Assembly: GCA_031289625.1 (NCBI GenBank) | Contig: JAITPB010000046.1 | Coordinates: 1-33,428, forward strand | From: Clostridiales bacterium | GTDB taxonomy: Bacteria > Bacillota > Clostridia > Lachnospirales > WQUN01 | Direction: 5' to 3' | Length of the DNA stretch: 33,428 bases | Shown: positions 19,277 to 28,202 of the stretch, in pieces | How positions within the stretch are numbered: the stretch's first letter is position 1 | Layout: every line of letters starts with the position of its first letter | Position numbers and translations under genes: made by a program | The notes under the pieces: model-generated | The model's input: the letters and a program-made list of their open reading frames with translations, nothing else | Told to the model about the DNA's origin: nothing | Database searches by the model: none

Positions 19277-19370
19277 TTGCGATCGTTTTTGATTTCCTTG
19301 TTAGATCCAGTTATTTGTCGGATTTGTTGTATTTTGTCAAAATTTTCTTGAATATTTTAATGAAAAAGAC

Positions 19371-19398
19371 TTGATTGTGTCTTGTTTTGTGTTATAAT
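19371..19398 (+). promoter_or_regulatory. Putative sigma-A-type promoter for the surface-protein operon
   Basis: TTGATT - 16 nt - TATAAT, about 73 nt upstream of ATG 19471. Confidence 0.6.
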
Positions 19399-19470
19399 AA
19401 ACTTACTGAAAGAAAAGCAGACGCAAAATTAGAGAGAGACAGGCAACAAGCTGGGAGGGTAATATAAATC

Positions 19471-21669
19471 ATGGTAAAATTAAAGATTCCTAAGCCTAAA
19501 GTTTTGGCTGGGATTGCGATGGCATTGATCGTCTTCGCGGAAAGTTCTGGTCTGCCAATGGCAGGAGGTGTTTACGCCGCGGCGGCGGAAATGCCAAGTG
19601 GCGCTCCCGCGGATCTGGAAACGCCCCGCCTGGATATAGAAGATCTCAACAGTATCCCCTCCCCGGCTGAACCTGCGCCCGGGTCTGGCAAAATAATTCC
19701 AACGCCGGAAGGGACGCCGTCCACTTCAGACACAACATCCACAGAAGCGTCGGTGGCTTCTGATGAAGACAATCAAAAAAATGATACAGAAAACAGCGTA
19801 AATGCCGATATAGATAATAGCCCGAGAGAAAGCAGTCCGAAAGAAAGCAGCTCGAGTGAAGATACATCGGCAGAAGATAACGCAAATCATGAGACGGGCG
19901 GCGCGGCAGGCGTTGAGATAATGCAGCTCGCGTCGGGAACCTGGGATCTCAGCGCCATAGATATTCGCGGGGAATTGAAACAATTTTTTGATACATATAT
20001 GCTGGATGAGCAATTGGCGGTCACCTGTAACAACAGGATGAACATGCTGGCGGAGGACGCCGCTGCCCAACTGTACATAGCTTGGAAAACAGGCGGACCG
20101 GAACTGACGCAATTTATTTCAGACGCCTTTGAACAGATGGATAGAGCGCGGCCCGCCGCGGAGGCAAGCAAACCTGTGACGGGTTTGGATTTCAACCGCG
20201 CGCCGGGTGCGGCGGATAAGTCCGTTGTCTTTTCGGAAGGTTCATCCAGCAGGGTCGTCAATATGTTTTCGGATTCTTATGCAAAATATCGAGTGGATCT
20301 GCGCTTTACCGTTCAAAACACGACAAGTCAGGAAAAGAAACTGAGTATGATTCTTCTTCGGGATCTTCCTTGGCTGGATGAAAACAACGGGGTTGGCTTT
20401 GATTATGTCAGCAGAGATGCTTCCAACTTCCAAATCAGTTCCGGCAATGTGATCTTCAGCGCCGCGGAAGTGATGTCACAGGAAAATTATCAGAGTGGTC
20501 AGCACAGCGGCGCGTTTCTGAAACTGGCGTCCAATGAGACGGCGGTTTTGATAGCGCCGAACGCATCCGCCGATGTCACGGTTTCTTATTGGCTGCAAGC
20601 GAAGATGAGCCCGGAAGCGGGCGTTAGGAATGTCAATGTTTCCATGGACGCGTCAACACAATGCGCCGTTTTCCTCGGCGCCGCGCAGCCAGACGAGGAG
20701 TGGCAGGGCGTTCCTGACCCATCTATGGAATTTGTTACCCAGGTCATGCCATTTGGAGGCCTGGCGGTGACAATTCCGCCTCAATGTCAATTTGGAGCGT
20801 TTAATCCATACCATGTTTTTTTGAAAGGTACAGTAGGACAAATAGATGGCTCTGTCAAAATCAAAAAAACAGCGCGCGATCTGGCTGATTTGAACACGCC
20901 GGGCGCGAGCGAGTATACGATAGCAGAGCTGCCCGCCGCGTGGCTGAATATGAACAACTTGCTGGAAAAATATTTTGACCTCGGCGCAGAAGTGTCCAAA
21001 GAGGGGCAAAGCCCGGAAAATGTTCCGCTTGCGCATGGGAGCTCGGCTGAAAACGACGCTGAAAGTTATGTCAATTTTACCTTGTCTCTGGATATAAACG
21101 CAGATGTGATCACGGGCGTCATGCGGCTGACGCCGCGGTATAGCGAATTGAACGCTTCCGCATCCCCCTTTGTCATTCGCGGCGCTTCCGCGGCTATCAC
21201 CATGACTTTGACCGGTGGCGCAGGATATAAAAATCAAAGGCCGGAAGGTGTTTTTGATGTCGTCGCGCTGTACACAGACGAATCAGAAAATAAGCGCGTG
21301 TTTCATGTTCCTTTTCAATTGTCGGCGGCGAACGGATACAAGGAAAGTCAAAACTGCGCCGTACCGGCGGGTTCTGTGAGAGACGGCCTTGTGCTTGGCG
21401 TTTATGCGCCATACGGCTATCAGGCTGAAACACTAACGGCGAATTTTTCCAACGTGGCAAACGCGATGGCCGTCCTTTCAAACAATTATTGGGTCAACAA
21501 CAAAAACGCGGAAGTGAATCTGGAGAATTTTTTGACTTACATAAATCAAGAATTGACAGCGGCCCCGCCGAACCTGGCAGTAGAATTATCGGTTAAGCCT
21601 ATATTCAAGCCATGGATCAGAGGCTGGGCGTTTCTGGGCATGATGCTGGAAAGAAGGTTTGGGCTATGA
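19471..21669 (+). CDS. Large secreted/surface protein with Sec-type signal peptide and Ser/Glu/Asp-rich linker
   Basis: 732 aa; N-term KPKVLAGIAMALIVFAESSGLPMAGGVYAAAAEM; low-complexity 'TSTEASVASDEDNQKNDTENS...SPRESSPKESSSSEDTSAED'; RBS gggagggt. Confidence 0.85.
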   Translation: MVKLKIPKPKVLAGIAMALIVFAESSGLPMAGGVYAAAAEMPSGAPADLETPRLDIEDLNSIPSPAEPAPGSGKIIPTPEGTPSTSDTTSTEASVASDEDNQKNDTENSVNADIDNSPRESSPKESSSSEDTSAEDNANHETGGAAGVEIMQLASGTWDLSAIDIRGELKQFFDTYMLDEQLAVTCNNRMNMLAEDAAAQLYIAWKTGGPELTQFISDAFEQMDRARPAAEASKPVTGLDFNRAPGAADKSVVFSEGSSSRVVNMFSDSYAKYRVDLRFTVQNTTSQEKKLSMILLRDLPWLDENNGVGFDYVSRDASNFQISSGNVIFSAAEVMSQENYQSGQHSGAFLKLASNETAVLIAPNASADVTVSYWLQAKMSPEAGVRNVNVSMDASTQCAVFLGAAQPDEEWQGVPDPSMEFVTQVMPFGGLAVTIPPQCQFGAFNPYHVFLKGTVGQIDGSVKIKKTARDLADLNTPGASEYTIAELPAAWLNMNNLLEKYFDLGAEVSKEGQSPENVPLAHGSSAENDAESYVNFTLSLDINADVITGVMRLTPRYSELNASASPFVIRGASAAITMTLTGGAGYKNQRPEGVFDVVALYTDESENKRVFHVPFQLSAANGYKESQNCAVPAGSVRDGLVLGVYAPYGYQAETLTANFSNVANAMAVLSNNYWVNNKNAEVNLENFLTYINQELTAAPPNLAVELSVKPIFKPWIRGWAFLGMMLERRFGL

Positions 21670-22340
21670 AAAATTTTTCTCAAAGATTGTTGACGCCGAA
21701 AATTATCGGAGTTGTTGTCTTTCTGATTGCCATTCTCGCGGTGTGCTTAAATGCGACATACGCTTGGTTTTCAGATAAATCAGCAGCGCCGGCGGCTTTA
21801 GTGGATTTAAGCGGGGTGCAAAACGCGATACCGATGGGCGGCATGTCGTCGTCTGACACAAGCCTTCAAGTGGAAGTCACCGCCGACGGCATGAAAAAGT
21901 CCTGGTATCCGGGCGAAACAATGGGTATCACCCTGACTGTCAGCAATCCAAACACCATGCCGATTGTGTTCCGGGTGGCCAAAAGCCCCACGGCGGAAGA
22001 GCTGCTCAACAATAGTTTTCTGGTGGAGAACATCTTCAGCGATCCCAACAACCCGGATAATCAAATCAACCGTATCTTCGGAGAGGAAACAGTTTCAGCG
22101 GAAAACGGCAGCTCGGTTTATTATTACGGACAGCTGCTCGCGGGAAAAACATGCGAAATGCGGGTTACTATGGCATTGAAAGGGCAAGACCTTCCCGAAG
22201 ATGGAAACAGCTACCAAGGAAACAATATACAAAGTTTTATCCGGGTAGACATTTGCCAATCGTCTGTATACGCGGTAAAAGATTATTTTAATTTCGATGT
22301 AGTGCAGGACGCCAACGGCTTATTGCAGGTCAAGCCATAA
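21666..22340 (+). CDS. SipW-dependent-type signal-peptide protein (TasA/camelysin-like), no. 1
   Basis: Signal region FLIAILAVCLNATYAWFSDKSAA; ATG 21666 overlaps the upstream stop (ATGA). The longer ORF-track start (21612) is rejected. Confidence 0.8.
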   Translation: MKNFSQRLLTPKIIGVVVFLIAILAVCLNATYAWFSDKSAAPAALVDLSGVQNAIPMGGMSSSDTSLQVEVTADGMKKSWYPGETMGITLTVSNPNTMPIVFRVAKSPTAEELLNNSFLVENIFSDPNNPDNQINRIFGEETVSAENGSSVYYYGQLLAGKTCEMRVTMALKGQDLPEDGNSYQGNNIQSFIRVDICQSSVYAVKDYFNFDVVQDANGLLQVKP

Positions 22341-22352
22341 GGGGGGAGCAAA

Positions 22353-23030
22353 GTGAATCGCAGCAAAATCAAACGTTTCCCTCTGACATATAAAATCATA
22401 GCCGCTTTCATGATGACCATTCTCATTGTGACAGGCAGTGTGGCTGTTTTTGGCTGGTTTTCAGATATGAAAATTCAGCAGGTAGATCAAACAGTGGCGC
22501 GGCTTAACATTGGAATTGAAAAAGCCGCCGGCGATACTTGGCTCTATAATGTCGTAAACGGTGAAGTGAACGCGGCGGGCGGGTTTGCTTTGATGAATCG
22601 CGGCGATCGCGAAACGTTCATGCGCGTGGGCGTCATTCCCACCTGGCTGGACGAGCAGAATAGGCCCATTGGAGTGGAAGCGGACGCCGCTGAAGTCATG
22701 CAGAGCGTTACGATCAGCGCGCCGAATAATTTGAAAATCCAGCCTTCGCTTTACAGTGCGGCGCTGATGTTCGACGGCGCGGAGTATGAGGGGAAAAAGA
22801 CGTTTATCCGATTGATGGACACAGAGAGTAACGATTATGCGCTTGTTCCGTCAGCGCAGAATGATAGTATAAAAATTATCTGTCAGTTTCAAGTGAGAAA
22901 GACCAGCGGAATACCTGATAATGCCAAATATTTGCGCCTTTCCTTTGTCCCTGAGGCTATACAGGCTACAGAAGACGCTTTGGCGTATGTACGAAGCAAG
23001 ACAAATTCCGGTTTGAACGCGCCCTGGTAA
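22353..23030 (+). CDS. SipW-dependent-type signal-peptide protein, no. 2
   Basis: 225 aa, MMTILIVTGSVAVFGWFSDMKIQQ; GTG start with strong RBS aagggggga; same operon. Confidence 0.75.
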   Translation: MNRSKIKRFPLTYKIIAAFMMTILIVTGSVAVFGWFSDMKIQQVDQTVARLNIGIEKAAGDTWLYNVVNGEVNAAGGFALMNRGDRETFMRVGVIPTWLDEQNRPIGVEADAAEVMQSVTISAPNNLKIQPSLYSAALMFDGAEYEGKKTFIRLMDTESNDYALVPSAQNDSIKIICQFQVRKTSGIPDNAKYLRLSFVPEAIQATEDALAYVRSKTNSGLNAPW

Positions 23031-23038
23031 ATAAAGAG

Positions 23039-24322
23039 ATGGAGCCAGAGAAGGGACGTGGAGCGGTGAGGTTTTGGAAAATAAGATGGCTGAAAATACT
23101 GACGGCCATTATTGTTCAGTTAAGTTTACTGACAGCGCCTGTAACGCTTGTGGAGGTTTTTGCCAATACGATTTATTACGAAGTGCATGGCAATTTGGAT
23201 CAAGACAGCTTGGTGGTTGTGAATGAGCTGTTCACGCACCAAAGTCTGAAACCTACACACGTGTATGATATTATGGGATTTTTTCATCTGCACGATCCCT
23301 ATTGGGATTTCGAGGGGGTTTATCCAGGCAGCGACCCAGTGTACGCTTACATGACGCTGCGCAACGACAGCCGCGCGCCCATCGAATTGACGATGTCGGC
23401 GCAGAGCGTATCCAAAGCGCCGGAATTAGATCCGGCGAAACCTCTGGCGCCTCAGCATGTGCCAGGCGTTGATCCAGTTCAAACGCAGCTGATGTCGGAG
23501 TGGCCGGAAGAGCCTCATTTATCTAACCCGCCGAATTTGGCGGATGTCCTGTGGCTGGTGGTTACTCTGGATAAAGAACCCGGTCAAAGTTATGACGACT
23601 TAGATGATAAGCCGCTGTACAACGGATGGCTGTCAGGGTTCGATGAGGAGGCGGCTGCCTTCAAATCCATTCCGATGGGATCCCTGAGCGCCAAATCCTA
23701 CGCTAAATATAAATTTGCGGTAACGATGTGGCCTGGCGCCGATAATCGCTATCAGAATCTATCCGCAGACTTTGATGTTTTTTTGACAGGTGAGTATTAT
23801 GGGCCGCTAGACCCAGGGCCGGAGCGTCCGACGCCAACACCAGGCGCGGATCAACCAACGCCAACACCAGATGCGGATCAATCAACGCTGCCGTCAGGCA
23901 CAGATCAACCAACGCCGCCTTCGGAATCGCCCGAATGGCCGATGTTCTCACCCGATCCTCCCACTTTCACAGAAACGCCAATTCAAACGCCAATCCAAAC
24001 GTCAACCAATATTCCAACCCAAACGCCAATCAATATTCCAATTCCAACATCAACAGAAACGCCGATCAAACCGCCAATTCAAGAAACGAATACGCCGCCG
24101 CCCACGGATTCTGCGCCTTTAGAACCAACGCCGGGCGCCGAAGAGCTGGTGACGCTGCCAACCCCAGCGCCGCCGCCAGGTGGAGGGCTGACTATAGATA
24201 AAATGCCGCCGACAGGCGAGGAACCAGTGGCGCGAAGCGTATCCTTGGGATTGCTGCTGATAACTGCAGGACTGATGATTTGTTGTGGCAAAAAGCGACA
24301 GCCCGCGCCCCCTGAAATTTAA
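23039..24322 (+). CDS. Surface protein with Thr/Pro-rich stalk and C-terminal LPXTG-like (MPPTG) sorting signal
   Basis: N-term hydrophobic signal (ILTAIIVQLSLLTAPVTLVEVFA), stalk 'PTPTPGADQPTPTPDADQ...TETPIQTPIQTSTNIPTQTP', C-term 'MPPTGEEPVARSVSLGLLLITAGLMICCGKKRQ' = motif + hydrophobic + positive tail. Confidence 0.85.
   Translation: MEPEKGRGAVRFWKIRWLKILTAIIVQLSLLTAPVTLVEVFANTIYYEVHGNLDQDSLVVVNELFTHQSLKPTHVYDIMGFFHLHDPYWDFEGVYPGSDPVYAYMTLRNDSRAPIELTMSAQSVSKAPELDPAKPLAPQHVPGVDPVQTQLMSEWPEEPHLSNPPNLADVLWLVVTLDKEPGQSYDDLDDKPLYNGWLSGFDEEAAAFKSIPMGSLSAKSYAKYKFAVTMWPGADNRYQNLSADFDVFLTGEYYGPLDPGPERPTPTPGADQPTPTPDADQSTLPSGTDQPTPPSESPEWPMFSPDPPTFTETPIQTPIQTSTNIPTQTPINIPIPTSTETPIKPPIQETNTPPPTDSAPLEPTPGAEELVTLPTPAPPPGGGLTIDKMPPTGEEPVARSVSLGLLLITAGLMICCGKKRQPAPPEI
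23827..24090 (+). repeat. Degenerate in-frame Thr/Pro repeats (stalk)
   Basis: Repeated 'ccaacgccaacaccag.gcggatcaa' followed by 'acgccaat(t/c)caaa' units. Confidence 0.8.
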
Positions 24323-24622
24323 TATGGCATGACCCGGCCGCTCCTGTACTTGGCCAGCGCCGGTTTAAATATAGAGAAGAGATAAAAAATTGCGGAAGCT
24401 TTTCATGCGAGCCGCCGCAGATAGAGAAAGAGCGAAGAGAGGTGAGGCCTGGCAAGCTGAATCGGTTTCAAGTGGACTTTGTGTTAGCATGTCGAAAGTG
24501 AATGGTTAGGCAAGGAGAGTTTACAAGAAGCGCGGCGTTTTTTTCCGCGGCTGAAGGATTGAGAGAGAGAGTTATAACAAAAAAAATAAAAGAGAAAGAC
24601 AAAAAGGGAGAGTGTATTATAA

Positions 24623-25684
24623 ATGCTGAAAAATAAAATTGTTATTTTAGGAGCAGTGGCAGTATTGGCGGTATCTTTAATCGGCGGGGCGACATACGCG
24701 TGGTTCAGTGCGCAAGCTTCTGCGAAAGTCGGCGGGCTGGCTGGCGATGGAAACGGCGTTGACGGCGGTCTTGTAGCGGGCCATGTGGATCTTTTGCTGG
24801 ATGTTGATTCCTACACCATAGTAGACGGCAACCGCCAGCCGGTTGGTACATCTCCATACATCATTTATCCCGGCGATGTTGTAGACTTTGACGGCAAATC
24901 TCTGGACGATGTTCAGTCTGTTTTAGAGTATAAGCTCACCAATACCTCCGGCACGGCGGTCGTCGCCCGCTTGGATCAAAGAGGCCTTACCGTTGAAAAG
25001 GGAACGAATACCACTTCTTATGGAATTACACAGACTTATCTTGATGTCCGCCAACTGCTTGGCTATAATAACCAGGAAAGTGCCACTGCCAATACATGGT
25101 TCTATTTCGCGAAAAAACCGAGTGGCGGCAATGACCCCTATCGTTATGTAGACATCCAGAAGCTGACAAGCTATAGCTTCAAGAAATACGACATCAGCCA
25201 AGTTGCGGTGGCCGCCTCAGCGAATGGCGTAATGAATGGCAAGAAATTCTATGCTCCGAAGAGAACACTGCCTTTGTTCAAAACGGGTACGCACATCGGC
25301 GTAACAGCGACCAGCGACATAATCATCAGCAACAATCCTGAGCTTCCGAATGATGAGGTTACGATCTTTACGCTCGATAAAGACACGGATAAGGCTCTTA
25401 CATATTTGAAGATGCCTTCCGGCACGTCTGTAACCTTCAAGTTGATTTTGGAAGTAGACCCCCAAGGCGAGGAAGATGAGAACACAGAGGCTATCATCGG
25501 CGACAACGCATATCAGTATGCTGTGTATACTTTGGCTCTGCTGGACGAAGATCAAGAGGATCCGGATAACCTTAAGGATCTGAAACTGTACGCTTATGGC
25601 ACGCAAACCAAAGAAGCGGCTGTCGATCAGTTCTATGGCACTGGAATCTTTGGTCGTCTTCAAACTGGCTTAGGTCTTAAATAA
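24623..25684 (+). CDS. SipW-dependent-type signal-peptide protein (TasA-like), no. 3
   Basis: 353 aa, VAVLAVSLIGGATYAWFSAQASAKV; 'IYPGDVVDFDGKSLDDVQSVLEYKLTNTSGTAVVARLDQRGL'; preceded by a RBS (aaaagggagag). Confidence 0.85.
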   Translation: MLKNKIVILGAVAVLAVSLIGGATYAWFSAQASAKVGGLAGDGNGVDGGLVAGHVDLLLDVDSYTIVDGNRQPVGTSPYIIYPGDVVDFDGKSLDDVQSVLEYKLTNTSGTAVVARLDQRGLTVEKGTNTTSYGITQTYLDVRQLLGYNNQESATANTWFYFAKKPSGGNDPYRYVDIQKLTSYSFKKYDISQVAVAASANGVMNGKKFYAPKRTLPLFKTGTHIGVTATSDIIISNNPELPNDEVTIFTLDKDTDKALTYLKMPSGTSVTFKLILEVDPQGEEDENTEAIIGDNAYQYAVYTLALLDEDQEDPDNLKDLKLYAYGTQTKEAAVDQFYGTGIFGRLQTGLGLK

Positions 25685-25727
25685 TTAATCGTTCCGTTCT
25701 GGATCATTTTATTCTGCGTCACATCAG

Positions 25728-25767
25728 AACGCGGCTCGGCGCAAGAGGCCGGGCCGCGTTGTTTTTT
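25728..25767 (+). terminator. Rho-independent terminator after TasA-like no. 3
   Basis: aacgcggctcggc-gcaagag-gccgggccgcgtt followed by gtttttta. Confidence 0.8.
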
Positions 25768-25809
25768 ATGCAGTCTCATATTCAGGCCATGCGGTTAGGG
25801 GAGAAAAGG

Positions 25810-26808
25810 ATGAGAAAGCAGTTTACGATTGCGGTGTTAGGGTTGGCTTTAGTGATTCTGCTGTGCGCAGCCGCCAGCAATCCAACATTTGCCTGGCTGT
25901 CGGACAAAGCGATGATTGCTGTGGAAATGAGCGGTGTTCCAAAAACAGGCAGCGTCACCATTAACCTGAAAGCTGAGGCTTATACAAAGTCAGATGATTC
26001 ATCCGTTCAGTTGGATTCTACCTACAGTATGTACCCTGCCGCCGTTTATCCGGGCGATATTGTGGGCCGGGATGGCCGGGCCATTCCAAATGCCAGATCG
26101 GGCATTCGCTATACCGTGAGCAATCCGTCAGGACGGGATGTAATCGCCAGGGTGAATCAAAAAGGCGTACAATTTTCTGACGTTTCACCCGCCAATCCAA
26201 AAGTTTCACATGTGGAATTTCGGATTTATCAAATTCATTCTGATTACCTTGAAAACAATGAACTGGGCCCGGATTTTAAAACGCCCGCTGTATATCTCAA
26301 ACACAGCGCGCTGAAAGAGGCCGGTTTTATCCCATATGATATCAGTCAGCTAGATTTTTACAGCCAAAGCGCCCTGCGCTTCCCGCAAAATGGGAATGGC
26401 GAAGATACGATTGGCCTAAGCGTCTCCGCTGACATTCAATTGGAAGACGGCGTGCAGTTGATAAACTATTCAGGCACGCAAAGCGCCATGGATCCTTCGC
26501 AGTGGATTTTTCTGTACCTGCCAGCCGGCAAAACAGCGTCTTTTACCTACGAGTTTACCGTCAATCCCATTATGTCCGCTGGCAATCCAGGCGTTAATGC
26601 GTTTAACAATCTCTATCAATATGCTGTGCTTACACTGCAATTGAGCGAGGGGAAAGACGCTTCGGGCAATTTTAGAACGGATGAAAATGGCAGCCCCTTG
26701 CTGGAGGCTTATGCGCTGGAGCCCTCGAATGAAGCTTGTAAATCATTTTTTGGAGAAGACGCGGCCAATCAAATTAAAGCGGCTATCAACAGCGTCCTGC
26801 GTTGGTAA
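25810..26808 (+). CDS. SipW-dependent-type signal-peptide protein (TasA-like), no. 4, paralogue of no. 3
   Basis: MRKQFTIAVLGLALVILLCAAASNPTFAWLSDKAM; 'VYPGDIVGRDGRAIPNARSGIRYTVSNPSGRDVIARVNQKGV' aligns with no. 3; ATG 25810 after gagaaaagg RBS. Confidence 0.85.
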   Translation: MRKQFTIAVLGLALVILLCAAASNPTFAWLSDKAMIAVEMSGVPKTGSVTINLKAEAYTKSDDSSVQLDSTYSMYPAAVYPGDIVGRDGRAIPNARSGIRYTVSNPSGRDVIARVNQKGVQFSDVSPANPKVSHVEFRIYQIHSDYLENNELGPDFKTPAVYLKHSALKEAGFIPYDISQLDFYSQSALRFPQNGNGEDTIGLSVSADIQLEDGVQLINYSGTQSAMDPSQWIFLYLPAGKTASFTYEFTVNPIMSAGNPGVNAFNNLYQYAVLTLQLSEGKDASGNFRTDENGSPLLEAYALEPSNEACKSFFGEDAANQIKAAINSVLRW

Positions 26809-26827
26809 CAGCATATGGCGGAATCGG

Positions 26828-26863
26828 GGCTGGATAAAATCCGGCCTTATTTTTTACCTTTTT
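26828..26863 (+). terminator. Probable Rho-independent terminator after TasA-like no. 4
   Basis: ggctggat-aaa-atccggcc followed by ttattttttacctttttt. Confidence 0.7.
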
Positions 26864-26971
26864 TAATTGGGTTTTACAAGATTTTTGCTATTGTTAGACA
26901 TTACTCTAAATTTGTCTGGATTGCGTCCCCGAAAATACGGATGATCATTAAATTTATGGGAGGAATTAGGA

Positions 26972-27022
26972 ATGACAAATGATTTTTGTCAGGAGTGCGG
27001 CGCGAGGCAGGGAGAGAATTAA
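26972..27022 (+). CDS. Possible 16-aa mini-ORF with a CxxC zinc-ribbon-like half-site
   Basis: atgacaaatgatttttgtcaggagtgcggcgcgaggcagggagagaattaa = MTNDFCQECGARQGEN*; RBS gggaggaatt upstream; stop 1 nt before ATG 27024. Confidence 0.4.
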   Translation: MTNDFCQECGARQGEN

Positions 27023-27023
27023 T

Positions 27024-27365
27024 ATGGCGGCATACAAACAGCCCTGTATCCATTGCGGCCAGTTTATGGATCGCGACGCACAGCTCTGCCCCAAATGTCA
27101 CAGCCGCAGCCCGTTCGGGTATCACTGCCCATCATGTCTTCGGGAAATCGAAAAGGGGCAGACGGTTTGCACGGGGTGCGGGCGTTCACTGTATGTGACC
27201 TGCCCTGTCTGTCAGCGGCAGACCTTCGTGGATGAACGGTGCGAAGCCTGCGGCGCGGGGCTCATGATCCGCTGCACCAACCCGCGCTGCGGCGAATTAC
27301 AGTTCTTTGAGAACATAAAATGCACCGCCTGCGGCCAGAAAATCAAAAAAGAGTTTGGAGGTTAA
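27024..27365 (+). CDS. Multi zinc-ribbon protein
   Basis: MAAYKQPCIHCGQFMDRDAQLCPKCHSRSPFGYHCPSCLREIEKGQTVCTGCGRSLYVTCPVCQRQTFVDERCEACGAG...; many CxxC pairs. Confidence 0.85.
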   Translation: MAAYKQPCIHCGQFMDRDAQLCPKCHSRSPFGYHCPSCLREIEKGQTVCTGCGRSLYVTCPVCQRQTFVDERCEACGAGLMIRCTNPRCGELQFFENIKCTACGQKIKKEFGG

Positions 27366-27367
27366 AC

Positions 27368-28129
27368 ATGCTGCAAGCGTTCACAAGAAATTATCGGGAC
27401 AACAGCATCGACGCGGGGTTCCAATTTACCTTTTACTGCGACATCTGCCAGGACGGTTACAAGTCCAGCTTTATCGAAAGCGACACTTATAAAAAGAAAA
27501 AAGGCAGCCGCCTGTTGGGGCAGGGCATCAGCCTCGCGGGGCATCTTTTGGGCGGCAGGGCGCGGGATTTGGGCTACGCCGCCGAGCGCGGGAGCCGCAT
27601 CCTGTCCGAGCGGTTCGAGGGCAAATCCCCTGAATGGATGAAAGAGCATGAACAGGCGTTTACGCGGGCGCAGAACGAGGCCAAGCAGCATTTCCACCGC
27701 TGCCCGTCCTGCAATCAATACGTATGCGACCATTGCCGCAACGAGGACGAGGGTCTGTGCGTCAAATGCGCGCCCCGGCAGGAAATTCTCGTCGCAAAGA
27801 CCCGCGCCGACGCGATGAGACGCAACATCGACGCGGCCGGGCAGACTGCCCGAGTTTGGCAGGGCGCGCTCGAGAGCAAGACCACGATATGCCTCTCTTG
27901 CGGCAAGCCGGCCGGGACGGGCAATTTCTGCAACAACTGCGGGGCTTCCATGGAGTTGAAGGTCTGCCCGAACTGCGGCGCGAAGAACCAGCGGATCGTC
28001 CGCTTCTGCAACAACTGCGGCGCGAATCTCGCCGTTGCCACGCCTGCCGCCAGCGGCAAATGCCCATCCTGCGGTCAGGACAACCTGCCTGGCACAAAGT
28101 TCTGCGGCGGCTGCGGGAGCAAACTGTGA
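27368..28129 (+). CDS. Zinc-ribbon protein with C-terminal CxxC arrays
   Basis: MLQAFTRNYRDNSIDAGFQFTFYCDICQDGYKSSF...CLSCGKPAGTGNFCNNCGASMELKVCPNCGAKNQRIVRFCNNCGANL...CPSCGQDNLPGTKFCGGCGSKL. Confidence 0.85.
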   Translation: MLQAFTRNYRDNSIDAGFQFTFYCDICQDGYKSSFIESDTYKKKKGSRLLGQGISLAGHLLGGRARDLGYAAERGSRILSERFEGKSPEWMKEHEQAFTRAQNEAKQHFHRCPSCNQYVCDHCRNEDEGLCVKCAPRQEILVAKTRADAMRRNIDAAGQTARVWQGALESKTTICLSCGKPAGTGNFCNNCGASMELKVCPNCGAKNQRIVRFCNNCGANLAVATPAASGKCPSCGQDNLPGTKFCGGCGSKL

Positions 28130-28202
28130 TACAGTGCCATAACGAAACGATACGTGTGAAACCATAAGTAAATACTGAATAAAAAGAAAAGGAGCGATTG
28201 CA

